Assembly (NCBI RefSeq): GCF_029626225.1
Contig: NZ_JARUBP010000001.1
Coordinates: 558,001 to 622,000, forward strand
DNA: 64,000 bases
Direction of reading: 5' to 3'
Origin: Asanoa sp. WMMD1127
Lineage (GTDB): Bacteria > Actinomycetota > Actinomycetes > Mycobacteriales > Micromonosporaceae
Position numbers and translations under genes: made by a program. Numbering within the stretch: position 1 is the stretch's first letter; each line of letters begins with the position of its first letter. Positions 51,601 through 59,076 of this stretch are shown here, one piece after another. A model generated the notes under the pieces. It had not been told where the DNA came from. It did no database searches and saw only the letters and a program-made list of their open reading frames with translations.

Positions 51601-52233
51601 CTATCGGTCCATGAAGGCACCTGCGCGTGCCGCAATGGCTGTGTCGCGGGCCACGAGTTCGGGAAGGCCCGGGTCTGTCGGCGCCCGCAGGAGTACCAGC
51701 TCGTGGTACAGCGGGGCGGTTGCGGCGATGAGGAGCCGGCGCGCGTCGACGCCTGCCGGTATCTCCCCGCGTTCGACGGCTCGCCGCACAATGTCGGCGC
51801 AACGGTCGTATCGGTCGGCCCAGAAGCCTTGCAGAGCCTCGGCGGCCTGGGCCGATCGGGACGCGGCGCCGATCAGCGCGACGGTCACCGGGTCGCCGGT
51901 CAGTGCGGCATATACCTCCTGGTTGACCGCGGCCAGATCGCCGACGAGGGAGCCTGTGTCGGGTGGACGCCAGGTGTCGACGGTCGCCTCGCCGAGGACG
52001 TCGGCCAACAGGCCACCGACATCGCGCCAGCGTCGATACACCGTCGTGCGATGCACGTGCGCGAGATCGGCCACCACGTCGATGCTCAAAGAGTCGTAGC
52101 CGTGCTGCACCAACTGCGCGAGCGTCGCGTCGAGCACACGGCGACGAACCTCCGCGCTGCGTCCGCCGGGCCGGCGGGCACGGCCGGTCACCGGCTCGTC
52201 GGGGACGCCGGTTGTCGGTCGCGGTGAGGCCAT
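51601..52233 (-). CDS. TetR-family repressor of the vat-vgb genes
   Basis: Repressor (210 aa) with an N-terminal helix-turn-helix (AEVRRRVLDATLAQLVQHGY, then VHRTTVYRRWRDV) and a C-terminal ligand domain. The start is ATG 52233 without a clear ribosome site. It diverges from vat across 48 bp that contain a perfect dyad, so it most likely represses itself and the vat-vgb pair until a streptogramin-like ligand appears. On its other side, 51364-51600 contains no gene I can defend. Confidence 0.93.
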   Translation of the reverse strand: MASPRPTTGVPDEPVTGRARRPGGRSAEVRRRVLDATLAQLVQHGYDSLSIDVVADLAHVHRTTVYRRWRDVGGLLADVLGEATVDTWRPPDTGSLVGDLAAVNQEVYAALTGDPVTVALIGAASRSAQAAEALQGFWADRYDRCADIVRRAVERGEIPAGVDARRLLIAATAPLYHELVLLRAPTDPGLPELVARDTAIAARAGAFMDR

Positions 52234-52248
52234 GTCACGATGCTATCG

Positions 52249-52260
52249 CTACAAATGTAG
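52249..52260. promoter_or_regulatory. Candidate TetR operator (CTACA-N2-TGTAG)
   Basis: Perfect 5-bp arms CTACA/TGTAG around AA in the middle of the 48-bp divergent gap between the TetR gene and vat. It is the only AT-rich dyad there and lies where both promoters should be. On the TetR side TAGCAT may serve as its -10. Assignment is by position and symmetry. Confidence 0.6.
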
Positions 52261-52281
52261 TTTTAACGAGCGAGGACTTCG

Positions 52282-52938
52282 TTGACACCTGACCCCACGA
52301 CCCTCCATCCGATGGCGGGGCACCCACGCGTGGTGTTCCTCAAGACGCTGGTCACCTCGCCAAAGATCACCATCGGGGATTACACGTACTACGACGACCC
52401 GGAGGATGCGACCGGCTTCGAACGGAACAACGTGCTCTACGCCTACGGGCCGGAACAGTTGATCATCGGCAAGTTCTGCGCGATAGCGGCCGGAACCCGG
52501 TTCCTGATGGCCGGCGGCGACCACCCGATCATGGGCCCGTCCACGTTCCCGTTCACCATCTTCGGCGGCGAATGGGCCGAGCGGACCCTCGATGTCGTGA
52601 GCACCATGCCCAGCCGGGGCGACACCGTCGCCGGCAACGACGTGTGGTTCGGCCACCGGGCCACTGTCATGCCGGGGTTACGCATCGGTGATGGGGCGAT
52701 CATCGCGGCGGGCGCAGTGGTCGTCGCCGACGTCCCGGCCTACACGATTGTGGGCGGGAATCCGGCACGACCGATCCGGCAGCGCTTCAGCGACCAGGAC
52801 ATAGATCGGCTGCACCGGGCCGCATGGTGGGACTGGCCTGCTGACCTGATCACCCAGCACTGCCGCACCCTCATGGCCGGCACACCGGCCGAGATCGAAC
52901 ACATCGCCATCGAGAACGGACTGGAACGAGCCCTGTGA
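52282..52938 (+). CDS. vat: Streptogramin A acetyltransferase homologue (Vat family)
   Basis: Acetyl-CoA-dependent O-acetyltransferase (218 aa) of the xenobiotic acetyltransferase group, which inactivates group A streptogramins. The left-handed beta-helix repeats are clear (GDTVAGNDVWFGHRATVMPG, LRIGDGAIIAAGAVV). The catalytic His81 in AGGDHPIMGPSTFPF sits where VatD has its active His. The TTG start 52282 with GAGGA upstream aligns with the VatD N-terminus (TPDPTTLHPMAG with the MGPNPMKMYP type), better than ATG 52312. Its stop overlaps the vgb start (GTGA), so the two are co-translated. CatB-type chloramphenicol acetyltransferases are close relatives, but the fit to Vat is better. Confidence 0.9.
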   Translation: MTPDPTTLHPMAGHPRVVFLKTLVTSPKITIGDYTYYDDPEDATGFERNNVLYAYGPEQLIIGKFCAIAAGTRFLMAGGDHPIMGPSTFPFTIFGGEWAERTLDVVSTMPSRGDTVAGNDVWFGHRATVMPGLRIGDGAIIAAGAVVVADVPAYTIVGGNPARPIRQRFSDQDIDRLHRAAWWDWPADLITQHCRTLMAGTPAEIEHIAIENGLERAL

Positions 52939-53828
52939 CATCCGCATTCATTCATGAACACCCAGTGACCGACGCCAGCTGCGGTCTGTACGCCGTCACC
53001 GCGGGCCCGGACGGCGCCTTGTGGTTCACGCTCGCCCACAGCGGCCAACTCGGTCGACTGGTACCCGGCGAAAAACCCACCACGTATCAACTCGACCCGT
53101 CCGGGCAGCCCACAATCATCGTCGCCGGCCCTGACGGTGCGCTGTGGTTCACCGAATCCCGGGGGCACCGGATCGGCAGGATCACCACCGCCGGCGAGAT
53201 CACCCGATTTCCCGTACTGAGCCGCGATGGCGGACCGTACGGCATTGCCCCTGGGCCCGACGGGGCGCTGTGGTTCACCGAGATGAACGCTGGTCGCATC
53301 GGCCGGATCACGACCGGCGGCGAGATCACCGAATTACCGCTCCCGGTCTCCGGCGCCTACCCGGTGGCCATCACCGCCGGCGCCGACGGCGGCATGTGGT
53401 TCACGATGAACCAGGCGAACGCGATCGGTCGGATCGGCATGGACGGCGCTGTCACCACGTACCCGCTACCGGTCGAAGCCGCCGCTCCCGTGGGTATCAC
53501 GGCCGGCCCCGACGGCGCCGTCTGGTTCGTCGAGATCGCCGCCGGCCAGATCGGACGGATCACCTCCGGCGGCGCGATAGACGAGTACCCGCTGCCGGAC
53601 CGCGCCGGCCGGCCCCACGCCATCACCGCCGGCGCTAGCGGGGACTTGTGGTTCACCGAGTGGGGAGGTAACCGGGTCGGCTCCATCACCACGGACGGGA
53701 AGATCGAACTCCATGACCTGCCCACCCCACATTCCGAACCGCACGGCATCACTCTCGGACCCGACGGCGCCCTATGGGTGGCCCAGGAAATCGGCACCTT
53801 GGCCCGCATCGCCAATCCCGGTCGCTGA
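52935..53828 (+). CDS. vgb: Streptogramin B lyase homologue (Vgb)
   Basis: Seven-bladed beta-propeller lyase (297 aa) that linearises group B streptogramins at the ester bond. The repeats WFTxxxxGxIGRI recur seven times. His228 (PHAI), Glu268 and His270 (SEPHG) fall at exactly the numbers I recall for the catalytic residues of staphylococcal Vgb, and the length (299 aa there) matches. The GTG start overlaps the vat stop. A vat-vgb pair under a TetR gives resistance to both partners of the synergistic drug. The mycobacterial and plasmid relatives differ in context; the host here does not show streptogramin biosynthesis genes within the window. Confidence 0.93.
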   Translation: MTSAFIHEHPVTDASCGLYAVTAGPDGALWFTLAHSGQLGRLVPGEKPTTYQLDPSGQPTIIVAGPDGALWFTESRGHRIGRITTAGEITRFPVLSRDGGPYGIAPGPDGALWFTEMNAGRIGRITTGGEITELPLPVSGAYPVAITAGADGGMWFTMNQANAIGRIGMDGAVTTYPLPVEAAAPVGITAGPDGAVWFVEIAAGQIGRITSGGAIDEYPLPDRAGRPHAITAGASGDLWFTEWGGNRVGSITTDGKIELHDLPTPHSEPHGITLGPDGALWVAQEIGTLARIANPGR

Positions 53829-53893
53829 CAGCGATCCCGCGCCAACGTGCAGGGACCCGCGACACGAACCGACCATGCGACACTGGCCGGCAC

Positions 53894-55720
53894 ATGTCCG
53901 AGTCGTGGAAGCCGTGGCTGATCCGGCGCGCCAGCCCGGCCGAGCCGCCGCGCCAGGTGTCGCACGACCTCGTCGAGGTGGCCGGCGCCGTCGTCTACGT
54001 CATCCTGTGGGAAACCCGCCACGGGCCGGTCCTCTACCACAGCAAGCTCTCCGACCAGCCCTTGGTACGTGACACCGACCTCGTTCGGGCTCTGTGCACC
54101 CGGCTGCTGGCCGAGGAACGCCGGCCGGACGCGGTGCTGATCGCACCCGTCCCACTCTTCCTCGACACCCTGGCCGCCGAGTCCGACGCCGGCCCTTACG
54201 TCGTCCTGTACCCCGCGCGCTTCGCGGACGGACACCGCCGCTCCGGCCGCCGTCATCTCGCCGGGCGCATCGGCCAAGCGTTGGGGGCCGATCTGCCGAT
54301 CTGGGTCAGCGGCACCAACACCCTCGCGACGGCGCGCCGGGCACTCGACCATCCGGGCCGGACCGTACAAGTGCCGGACGACACCATCGGGCACAAGCTC
54401 CGGCAGGCCGTAGAGGTGGGGCTTCCGGAGGCGTACCCGTTGGCCTGGGCCGCGTTGGCCGCACAGCACGCCACCGACCTCGACAAAATCCGCGCCGGCC
54501 TGGCGCGCATACCCGACCGCGGGCGCGGCTGGTACCTCGCGGCGCGCCCCCGCCCACCGGAGCTGCCCTCGCCGCTGCGCGAGATGCTCGCCGCCGCGGC
54601 GCCGCCCACCGATCGGGGAGAGGCGGCCGCCCGCGAGGTCATCGGCCTGCAAGCGGCCGCGGACGACTTGGACCGCGACGACCCGCGCATCGAGATCTAC
54701 ACCAGCGCAGCCGAAAGGCTGTCGCACCTGATGTTCCAGGACGTGACTGCCGAGATCATCGCTCGCGGGCCTCGCTCGTCGCACTTGGACCGGGCCCGGG
54801 CAGCCCGGCCGATCCCGGCGACCGCGACCTGGGCCGGCCCGGTGGTGGCGACGTGGTTGACGACGCTGACGCCGGTGCCCGACCTGACGCCGGTGCTGCG
54901 GCTGCACCGCATCGCCAAGCTGCTGAAGTACACCCGCACCGGCGAGGACCCGACAGGGCCGCCGTGGCGCAGCGCCCGTCCGGGCGAGGTCGTCGAGGCC
55001 TACCGGGACGGGACCGGCCGCTATGTGCTGGTGCTGCGGGACGGCCCGGACGGCATCCCGTGGATGTGCGCCGAGTGGCACCGCGACCCCACGGTGGCGG
55101 CGACCTGGACCGACGAGACGGTGCTGGCCGCGGACCGCCCGTCCGGCCCGCTGCTCGCGATCACCCCGGATGACACCGGCGGCGTACGCGTCGATCCGTT
55201 CCCGGCCGCCCTGACCGACGGCGGCCCGCTGCGCTTCGAGCCCGGCGACCCGCACGTGCTGCGGTTGCTCCTGCCGCTGGCCCTCGATCCCGACGACGCC
55301 GCGTTCGCGACCAGACGGTTCGTCCTCGACACCATCACCGAGCATCCCGGCATGACATTGTGGCCGGCCCTGACCGCTCCCGGCGACGCGCTGAGGCTGC
55401 GCTGGGACACCGTGCGGGCGGCGGCGTCAGCGGACGTGTCACTCGCCCGCCGATTGCTGGCCCCCGAAGCACCGAAGCTCTACCGCTACTACGCCATCCT
55501 GAACACCGAGACGACGCCGCTCGACGAGCTGTGGCAGGTGGTCCGGCAGTCGGCCACGCCCGAGGGCTGGGAGATCGACGAGCACATAGGCCCCGACGGC
55601 GCATGGACCCACTCGAACATCCTCGCCGAGATCAACCGAGCCAACCGCGACGACGAGTACCGCCGCCTGTCCCCCGACGAGATCCACGACTGCATCACCA
55701 TCATCCGCGCACGCCGCTGA
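53894..55720 (+). CDS. Large protein of unknown function (608 aa)
   Basis: I do not recognise this family. The start is taken at ATG 53894 (MSESWKPWLIRRASPAEPP); the frame extends left to 53774 through non-coding-looking sequence. The protein is soluble, without signal or membrane segments, rich in Leu/Ala/Arg and with Trp motifs such as VVATWLTTLTPVPDL and IPWMCAEWHRDP. One region (LAAARPRPPELPSPLREM) looks linker-like, and the C-terminus LSPDEIHDCITIIRARR is helical. Codon use is normal for the window. It follows vgb by 65 bp on the same strand but could have its own promoter. Confidence 0.8.
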   Translation: MSESWKPWLIRRASPAEPPRQVSHDLVEVAGAVVYVILWETRHGPVLYHSKLSDQPLVRDTDLVRALCTRLLAEERRPDAVLIAPVPLFLDTLAAESDAGPYVVLYPARFADGHRRSGRRHLAGRIGQALGADLPIWVSGTNTLATARRALDHPGRTVQVPDDTIGHKLRQAVEVGLPEAYPLAWAALAAQHATDLDKIRAGLARIPDRGRGWYLAARPRPPELPSPLREMLAAAAPPTDRGEAAAREVIGLQAAADDLDRDDPRIEIYTSAAERLSHLMFQDVTAEIIARGPRSSHLDRARAARPIPATATWAGPVVATWLTTLTPVPDLTPVLRLHRIAKLLKYTRTGEDPTGPPWRSARPGEVVEAYRDGTGRYVLVLRDGPDGIPWMCAEWHRDPTVAATWTDETVLAADRPSGPLLAITPDDTGGVRVDPFPAALTDGGPLRFEPGDPHVLRLLLPLALDPDDAAFATRRFVLDTITEHPGMTLWPALTAPGDALRLRWDTVRAAASADVSLARRLLAPEAPKLYRYYAILNTETTPLDELWQVVRQSATPEGWEIDEHIGPDGAWTHSNILAEINRANRDDEYRRLSPDEIHDCITIIRARR

Positions 55721-56371
55721 CGCACGGCTACCGCGTTGCCCTCTGCTGAACGCGCTGCCACCGGCCGCCATCACTGCATACGCGAACCGCGCCCATACAC
55801 CGTGGGTCCGGCGATCGCCCGGAATCAATGCGACACAAACGGGTTGCCAGATCCCGTCCGCGCTCTCTGCGGACAAGATCTGGCGACCGACATCGTCGGC
55901 GGGCAGCGACGCGGGAAGCAAGAGCGGGTGGTTGAGTCCTCGGCGGGCGTCGGCCTGTGGCGCGCCGCGCCCAGCTGCGCTCCACGGCACACGTGCCCGC
56001 TGAATGACGATCACACCCGAATCCATGGCCCAGTGGCGAACGCCGCGCTAGCCCATATCCGCTCATGACGCGATCCGGCCGCTACCCAAAGTTATCCGGC
56101 GTCGCCCCGGCGGCGGTTGCTCCGCTCCGGGCCCCCGTTCGCGGATGGTGCGTGGTGGCACTGGTTGCCAGGACGCACTGCATCGCGAAGGCAGAAGAGC
56201 GGTGGCAACAAGGTCTTTGTGGGCTGGTGCTGGCGAAGAACTCCTCGCAGATCCCGAGAATGGTCGGCAGCAGATCAGAGCCGCACTGCGATGCCGGCAG
56301 GCAGCAGGAGGCATTCGTGTTCGTGACAGCTGACCACGATCGGAGGTTGCGCCATCAGCAGCGGGCCGCGC
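55721..56371. other. Gene-free stretch between the 608-aa protein and the small hypothetical gene
   Basis: No convincing gene in 651 bp. The left third holds copy 1 of the direct repeat (55776-55888). The rest (about 55890-56370) contains short frames without ribosome sites or family-like sequence; a possible decayed coding tail at about 56145-56333 on the plus strand is too weak to call. Confidence 0.6.
55776..55888. repeat. 113-bp direct repeat, copy 1 (degenerate hairpin unit)
   Basis: Closely resembles 57278-57397, sharing a GCATAC-rich start, the GTGGGTCCGG hairpin, CGACACAAA and the block AGATCCCGTCCGCGCTCTCT followed by GCGGACAAGATCTGGCGACC. The outer arms (GGGTTGCCAGATC with GATCTGGCGACC) pair with one G-T wobble. 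This copy lacks the tRNA and the 20-bp perfect pairing of copy 2, so it looks like a decayed or partial unit. Confidence 0.8.
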
Positions 56372-56671
56372 TCAGTCACCGGAGATCCAGAGATATCCGC
56401 GTGCCCGGGTCGCCTCCTCGATGAACGCCCCCAGCGCCTGCACGTCGACCGCGAGCTCCGGTCTGCGGCTCGCGATCTCGTCCAGCTCCGCAGTCAACTG
56501 CGGCAGCTGGATCAGGTTGATCATGGTGTCGCCGTAGGAATCGATCCTCGACACCAGGTGCTGCCGCTCCCGGTCACTCGCCGCAACCAGGCGTTGCAGC
56601 GAGGAGCCCGCTTCCGCGCCGGCATAGCGTCGCTCGTGTACCTGGTTCTCGATATACACATCGAACCCCAC
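56372..56671 (-). CDS. Small hypothetical protein (99 aa)
   Basis: Short acidic/helical protein of unknown function. The GTG start 56671 has GGAGG upstream (GAGGCGCCGCG before GTG). Residues such as YIENQVHERRYAG and LVAASDRERQHLV suggest a soluble helical protein. The C-terminal half (LTAELDEIASRRPELAVD) repeats a heptad-like pattern. Its codon use is normal. It stands between the two direct-repeat copies and has no obvious partner. Confidence 0.65.
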   Translation of the reverse strand: MGFDVYIENQVHERRYAGAEAGSSLQRLVAASDRERQHLVSRIDSYGDTMINLIQLPQLTAELDEIASRRPELAVDVQALGAFIEEATRARGYLWISGD

Positions 56672-57240
56672 CGCGGCGCCTCCTTCACGAAATGGCCGGC
56701 CCCCGGCATTGCACATCCCGGCCCGCCAACCTTACGGTCGTCGACGCTCGGGCCCTGCAGGGAATCGGGTACATCGTTCGCACGCCGCCCCACCTGTCCT
56801 GGACCACCACGTCACAACTCGTGAACTGTGCGCCGATGTCGTTCGACGGCCGGCCGACCGGCTCGTCGGCCTTCGCCTCACGCTCGTAGTGCCAGCCTCA
56901 GTCCTGGCGGCCGGTCGCAAAATCGTTAGCAACGCCCCGGATTTGAGGACGCCCCCTTCGACCCGATCGAGTAACGGGAACTCGCGCAGGTTCGAATCCT
57001 CGGTGCCGAGGCAGGCGCCCCCCGCACGCGACTCGACTCGTTCTAAACGTGCAGTTCATCGGCCGGTTGTCGACCGAGCGGCGCCGCTGGTTGTCGAGGG
57101 CAGGATTCGAACCTGGGCACCCGTCGCCCCTGATTGCCAATGCGCGGGTTCCGACCAGATCGCCGTGGCGGCGTCGGGGCGTTTGCCGCACCGAATTCGC
57201 CCCCGCCGGGTCGTGAACGGAGGCCACGACGCCGAGCCGG
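56672..57240. other. Gene-free stretch with two T-arm-like fragments
   Basis: No protein gene is supported here. GGTTCGAATCC, the T-loop consensus, occurs on the plus strand at 56989-56999 and on the minus strand at 57103-57113, each inside sequence that does not fold into a full cloverleaf. They could be remains of tRNA ends left by integration events. The rest has no visible signal. Confidence 0.5.
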
Positions 57241-57278
57241 CGAGGTCAGACCCAACGGCAACGTTGGGTCTGACCTCG
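57241..57278. repeat. Perfect 17-bp hairpin with GCAA tetraloop
   Basis: 57241-57257 pairs exactly with 57262-57278 around GCAA, a GNRA-type loop closed by C-G. It is followed at 57312-57330 by another hairpin (TCCGGGGG-TCG-CCCCCGGA). Together with the hairpin at 57343-57405 it makes three strong stems in 165 bp downstream of the tRNA. Confidence 0.8.
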
Positions 57279-57397
57279 CATACCGCGAACAGCGCCCACC
57301 GCACCGTGGGGTCCGGGGGTCGCCCCCGGAATAGGAATGCGACACAAATGGGTCGCCAGATCCCGTCCGCGCTCTCTGCGGACAAGATCTGGCGACC
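57278..57397. repeat. 120-bp direct repeat, copy 2 (next to tRNA-Ala)
   Basis: Intact copy matching 55776-55888. It contains the GGTCCGGGGGTCGCCCCCGG hairpin and most of the 20-bp perfect arms flanking the tRNA terminator. The identity with copy 1 is concentrated in the stem sequences. Confidence 0.8.
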
Positions 57398-57405
57398 CAT
57401 TTGTG
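57343..57405 (-). terminator. Long hairpin directly downstream of tRNA-Ala
   Basis: Arms 57343-57362 and 57386-57405 are perfect 20-bp reverse complements; an inner stem GTCCGC/GCGGAC (57365-57370 with 57378-57383) closes the loop further. The upstream arm overlaps the last two bases of the tRNA. It probably terminates the tRNA transcript or shapes its 3' end processing; the perfect pairing is more than a usual terminator needs. Confidence 0.75.
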
Positions 57406-57476
57406 GAGCCGAGGGGACTCGAACCCCTGACCCCCACACTGCCAGTGTGGTGCGCTACCAGCTGCGCCACGGCCCC
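57404..57476 (-). tRNA. tRNA-Ala (anticodon GGC)
   Basis: A 73-nt cloverleaf: acceptor GGGGCCG/CGGCTCC with one G-T pair, D-stem GCGC/GCGC, anticodon stem CCACA/TGTGG with loop CTGGCAG (anticodon GGC, reads GCC), and T-arm AGGGG-TTCGAGT-CCCCT. The discriminator is A and CCA is not encoded. This is a normal alanine tRNA. Confidence 0.97.
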
Positions 57477-57508
57477 GAATCGCACCCGGTGTCCCGGGCA
57501 CTCGCGCA

Positions 57509-57537
57509 ATATTACACATGCCCCATGCCGGGGTCAT
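57509..57537 (-). promoter_or_regulatory. Promoter of tRNA-Ala
   Basis: Reading leftward, ATGACC (57532-57537) and TAATAT (57509-57514) are separated by 17 bp and lie about 33 bp before the tRNA start. They are moderate matches to the housekeeping consensus and the only AT-rich -10 in the gap. Confidence 0.55.
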
Positions 57538-57552
57538 CCGGCAGGGGTGCCC

Positions 57553-58107
57553 TCAGTTCAGGGCGACATCCGCCGGGAAGTGGGCGACCGCCGACAGGAT
57601 GCCGCCCTGCCTGCGGAGGACCATCGGCCACAGGTCGTCGGGGCGGTCGACGAAGGCGTCACCCGGTAGGGCGTCGAAGACGAACCACGACCCGCTCTGG
57701 ATCTCTTCCTCGAGCTGGCCCGGCGACCAACCGCTGTAGCCCGCGAACACCCGTATGCAGGTCAGCTTCTCGCGCAGCGCGTCGGGGTCGATCGAGAGGT
57801 CGAGCGTGCCGATCGAGCCCGACACGGGGTGGAAGCCGCGCATCCGCGGGCGCTGGGCCCGCATGCGGGCGAGGCAGATCGCCGACTCGGGCTGCACCGG
57901 GCCGCCTTCGAAGAGCACCGCGGGGTCGCGGGCCAGGGTGCCCCAGGCGCCCAGCACGTCCGAAACCGGCACCTCGGTGGCCCGGTTGAGCACCACGCCG
58001 AGGGCGCCGCCGGGCTCGTGGGCGACGAGCAGGACGACCGTACGGTCGAAGTTGGGATCTTTGAGCGCCGGCGTGGCAACCAGGAGTCGACCGGTCATCG
58101 ACTCCAT
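57553..58107 (-). CDS. UPF0301 (YqgE/AlgH family) protein
   Basis: Conserved protein (184 aa) of the YqgE/AlgH family, widespread in bacteria but of unclear function. LVATPALKDPNFDRTVVLLVAH, GGALGVVLNRAT and CIRVFAGYSGWSPGQLEEEI (read in short blocks) are its defining segments. The start at 58107 (MESMTGRLL) is chosen since the family begins here; the frame runs further to 58179. It diverges from the MTA phosphorylase gene. Confidence 0.95.
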   Translation of the reverse strand: MESMTGRLLVATPALKDPNFDRTVVLLVAHEPGGALGVVLNRATEVPVSDVLGAWGTLARDPAVLFEGGPVQPESAICLARMRAQRPRMRGFHPVSGSIGTLDLSIDPDALREKLTCIRVFAGYSGWSPGQLEEEIQSGSWFVFDALPGDAFVDRPDDLWPMVLRRQGGILSAVAHFPADVALN

Positions 58108-58266
58108 CGACCGGCCCCCGATCGCCTGACCCTCGCCGTGCACGCGCCTACCCCCTGCCGCCGCACGGGGATAGGACATCAGGGTCGACCATCCACGCGC
58201 AACACATGCATCGCACCCTAGCCTGACCTACGGCCATGGTTAAGGCTGACAGCCTCGGCGAGAGGG

Positions 58267-59076
58267 ATGAAAGTGACAGCACGCGCGGAGCTTGCGGTGA
58301 TCGGCGGTTCGGGTCTGTACGCCCTGCTCGACGACGCGACGGAACACGTGGTCGACACGCCCTACGGCCCGCCGTCCGACCCGATCACGGTCGCCACTGT
58401 CGGGGACCGGACCGTCGCGTTCCTGCCCAGGCACGGTCGTAACCACCGTTTCCCGCCGCACAAGATCCCTTATCGCGCCAACCTGTGGGCGTTGAGAGCC
58501 CTGGGCGTACGCCAGATCCTGGCCCCCTGCGCCGTCGGTGGCCTGCGCGCCGAGCTCGGCCCGGGCAGTTTCGTGATCCCCGACCAGTTGATTGACCGCA
58601 CCTCGGGCCGCATCCAGACCTTCTACGACGACGGCGCCGTACACGTGAACTTCGCCGACCCCTACTGCCCCGTCGGCCGCCGCACGCTGGAGTCCGCCGC
58701 CACCAGCAACGAGATCGCCACCACGACCAGCGGTGCGATGGTCGTCATCGAGGGACCGCGCTTCTCGACCCGCGCCGAGTCGCGCTGGTTCACCCGGATC
58801 GGTGGCGCGGTGGTCAACATGACCGGCTACCCGGAGGCGGTGCTGGCCCGCGAGTTGGCCCTCTGCTACTCGACGATCGCCCTGGTCACCGACCTGGACG
58901 CGGGCGTCGAGGGCGACCAGGGCGTCACCCAGGAGGAGGTCTTCCGCGTCTTCGGCGAGAACACCGCGCGCCTGCGCGGCCTGCTGATGGACGCGCTGGC
59001 CACCATCCCACTGGACCGCGACTGCCCGTGCTCGCACGCCCTCGACGGTCTGAAGCTCCCGATCGACCTGCCCTAG
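58267..59076 (+). CDS. mtnP: S-methyl-5'-thioadenosine phosphorylase
   Basis: Cleaves 5'-methylthioadenosine to adenine and methylthioribose-1-phosphate, recycling the by-product of polyamine and other SAM-dependent pathways (269 aa). The PNP/MTAP core is present: VIGGSGLYAL at 11-20, FLPRHGRNHRFPPHKIPYRA, TYDDG-like TFYDDGAVH, and GGAVVNMTGYPEAVLARELAL with the Met and Asp that mark MTAP/PNP II members. ATG 58267 is preceded by GAGAGGG. It ends on a CTAG shared with the stop of the convergent lipoprotein gene. The agmatinase-family gene nearby suggests a polyamine context. Confidence 0.96.
   Translation: MKVTARAELAVIGGSGLYALLDDATEHVVDTPYGPPSDPITVATVGDRTVAFLPRHGRNHRFPPHKIPYRANLWALRALGVRQILAPCAVGGLRAELGPGSFVIPDQLIDRTSGRIQTFYDDGAVHVNFADPYCPVGRRTLESAATSNEIATTTSGAMVVIEGPRFSTRAESRWFTRIGGAVVNMTGYPEAVLARELALCYSTIALVTDLDAGVEGDQGVTQEEVFRVFGENTARLRGLLMDALATIPLDRDCPCSHALDGLKLPIDLP

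Noticed and set aside
57043-57537. Protein-like frames across the tRNA-Ala region
   Set aside because: They contain the usual false translations of tRNA sequence and the hairpin repeat.
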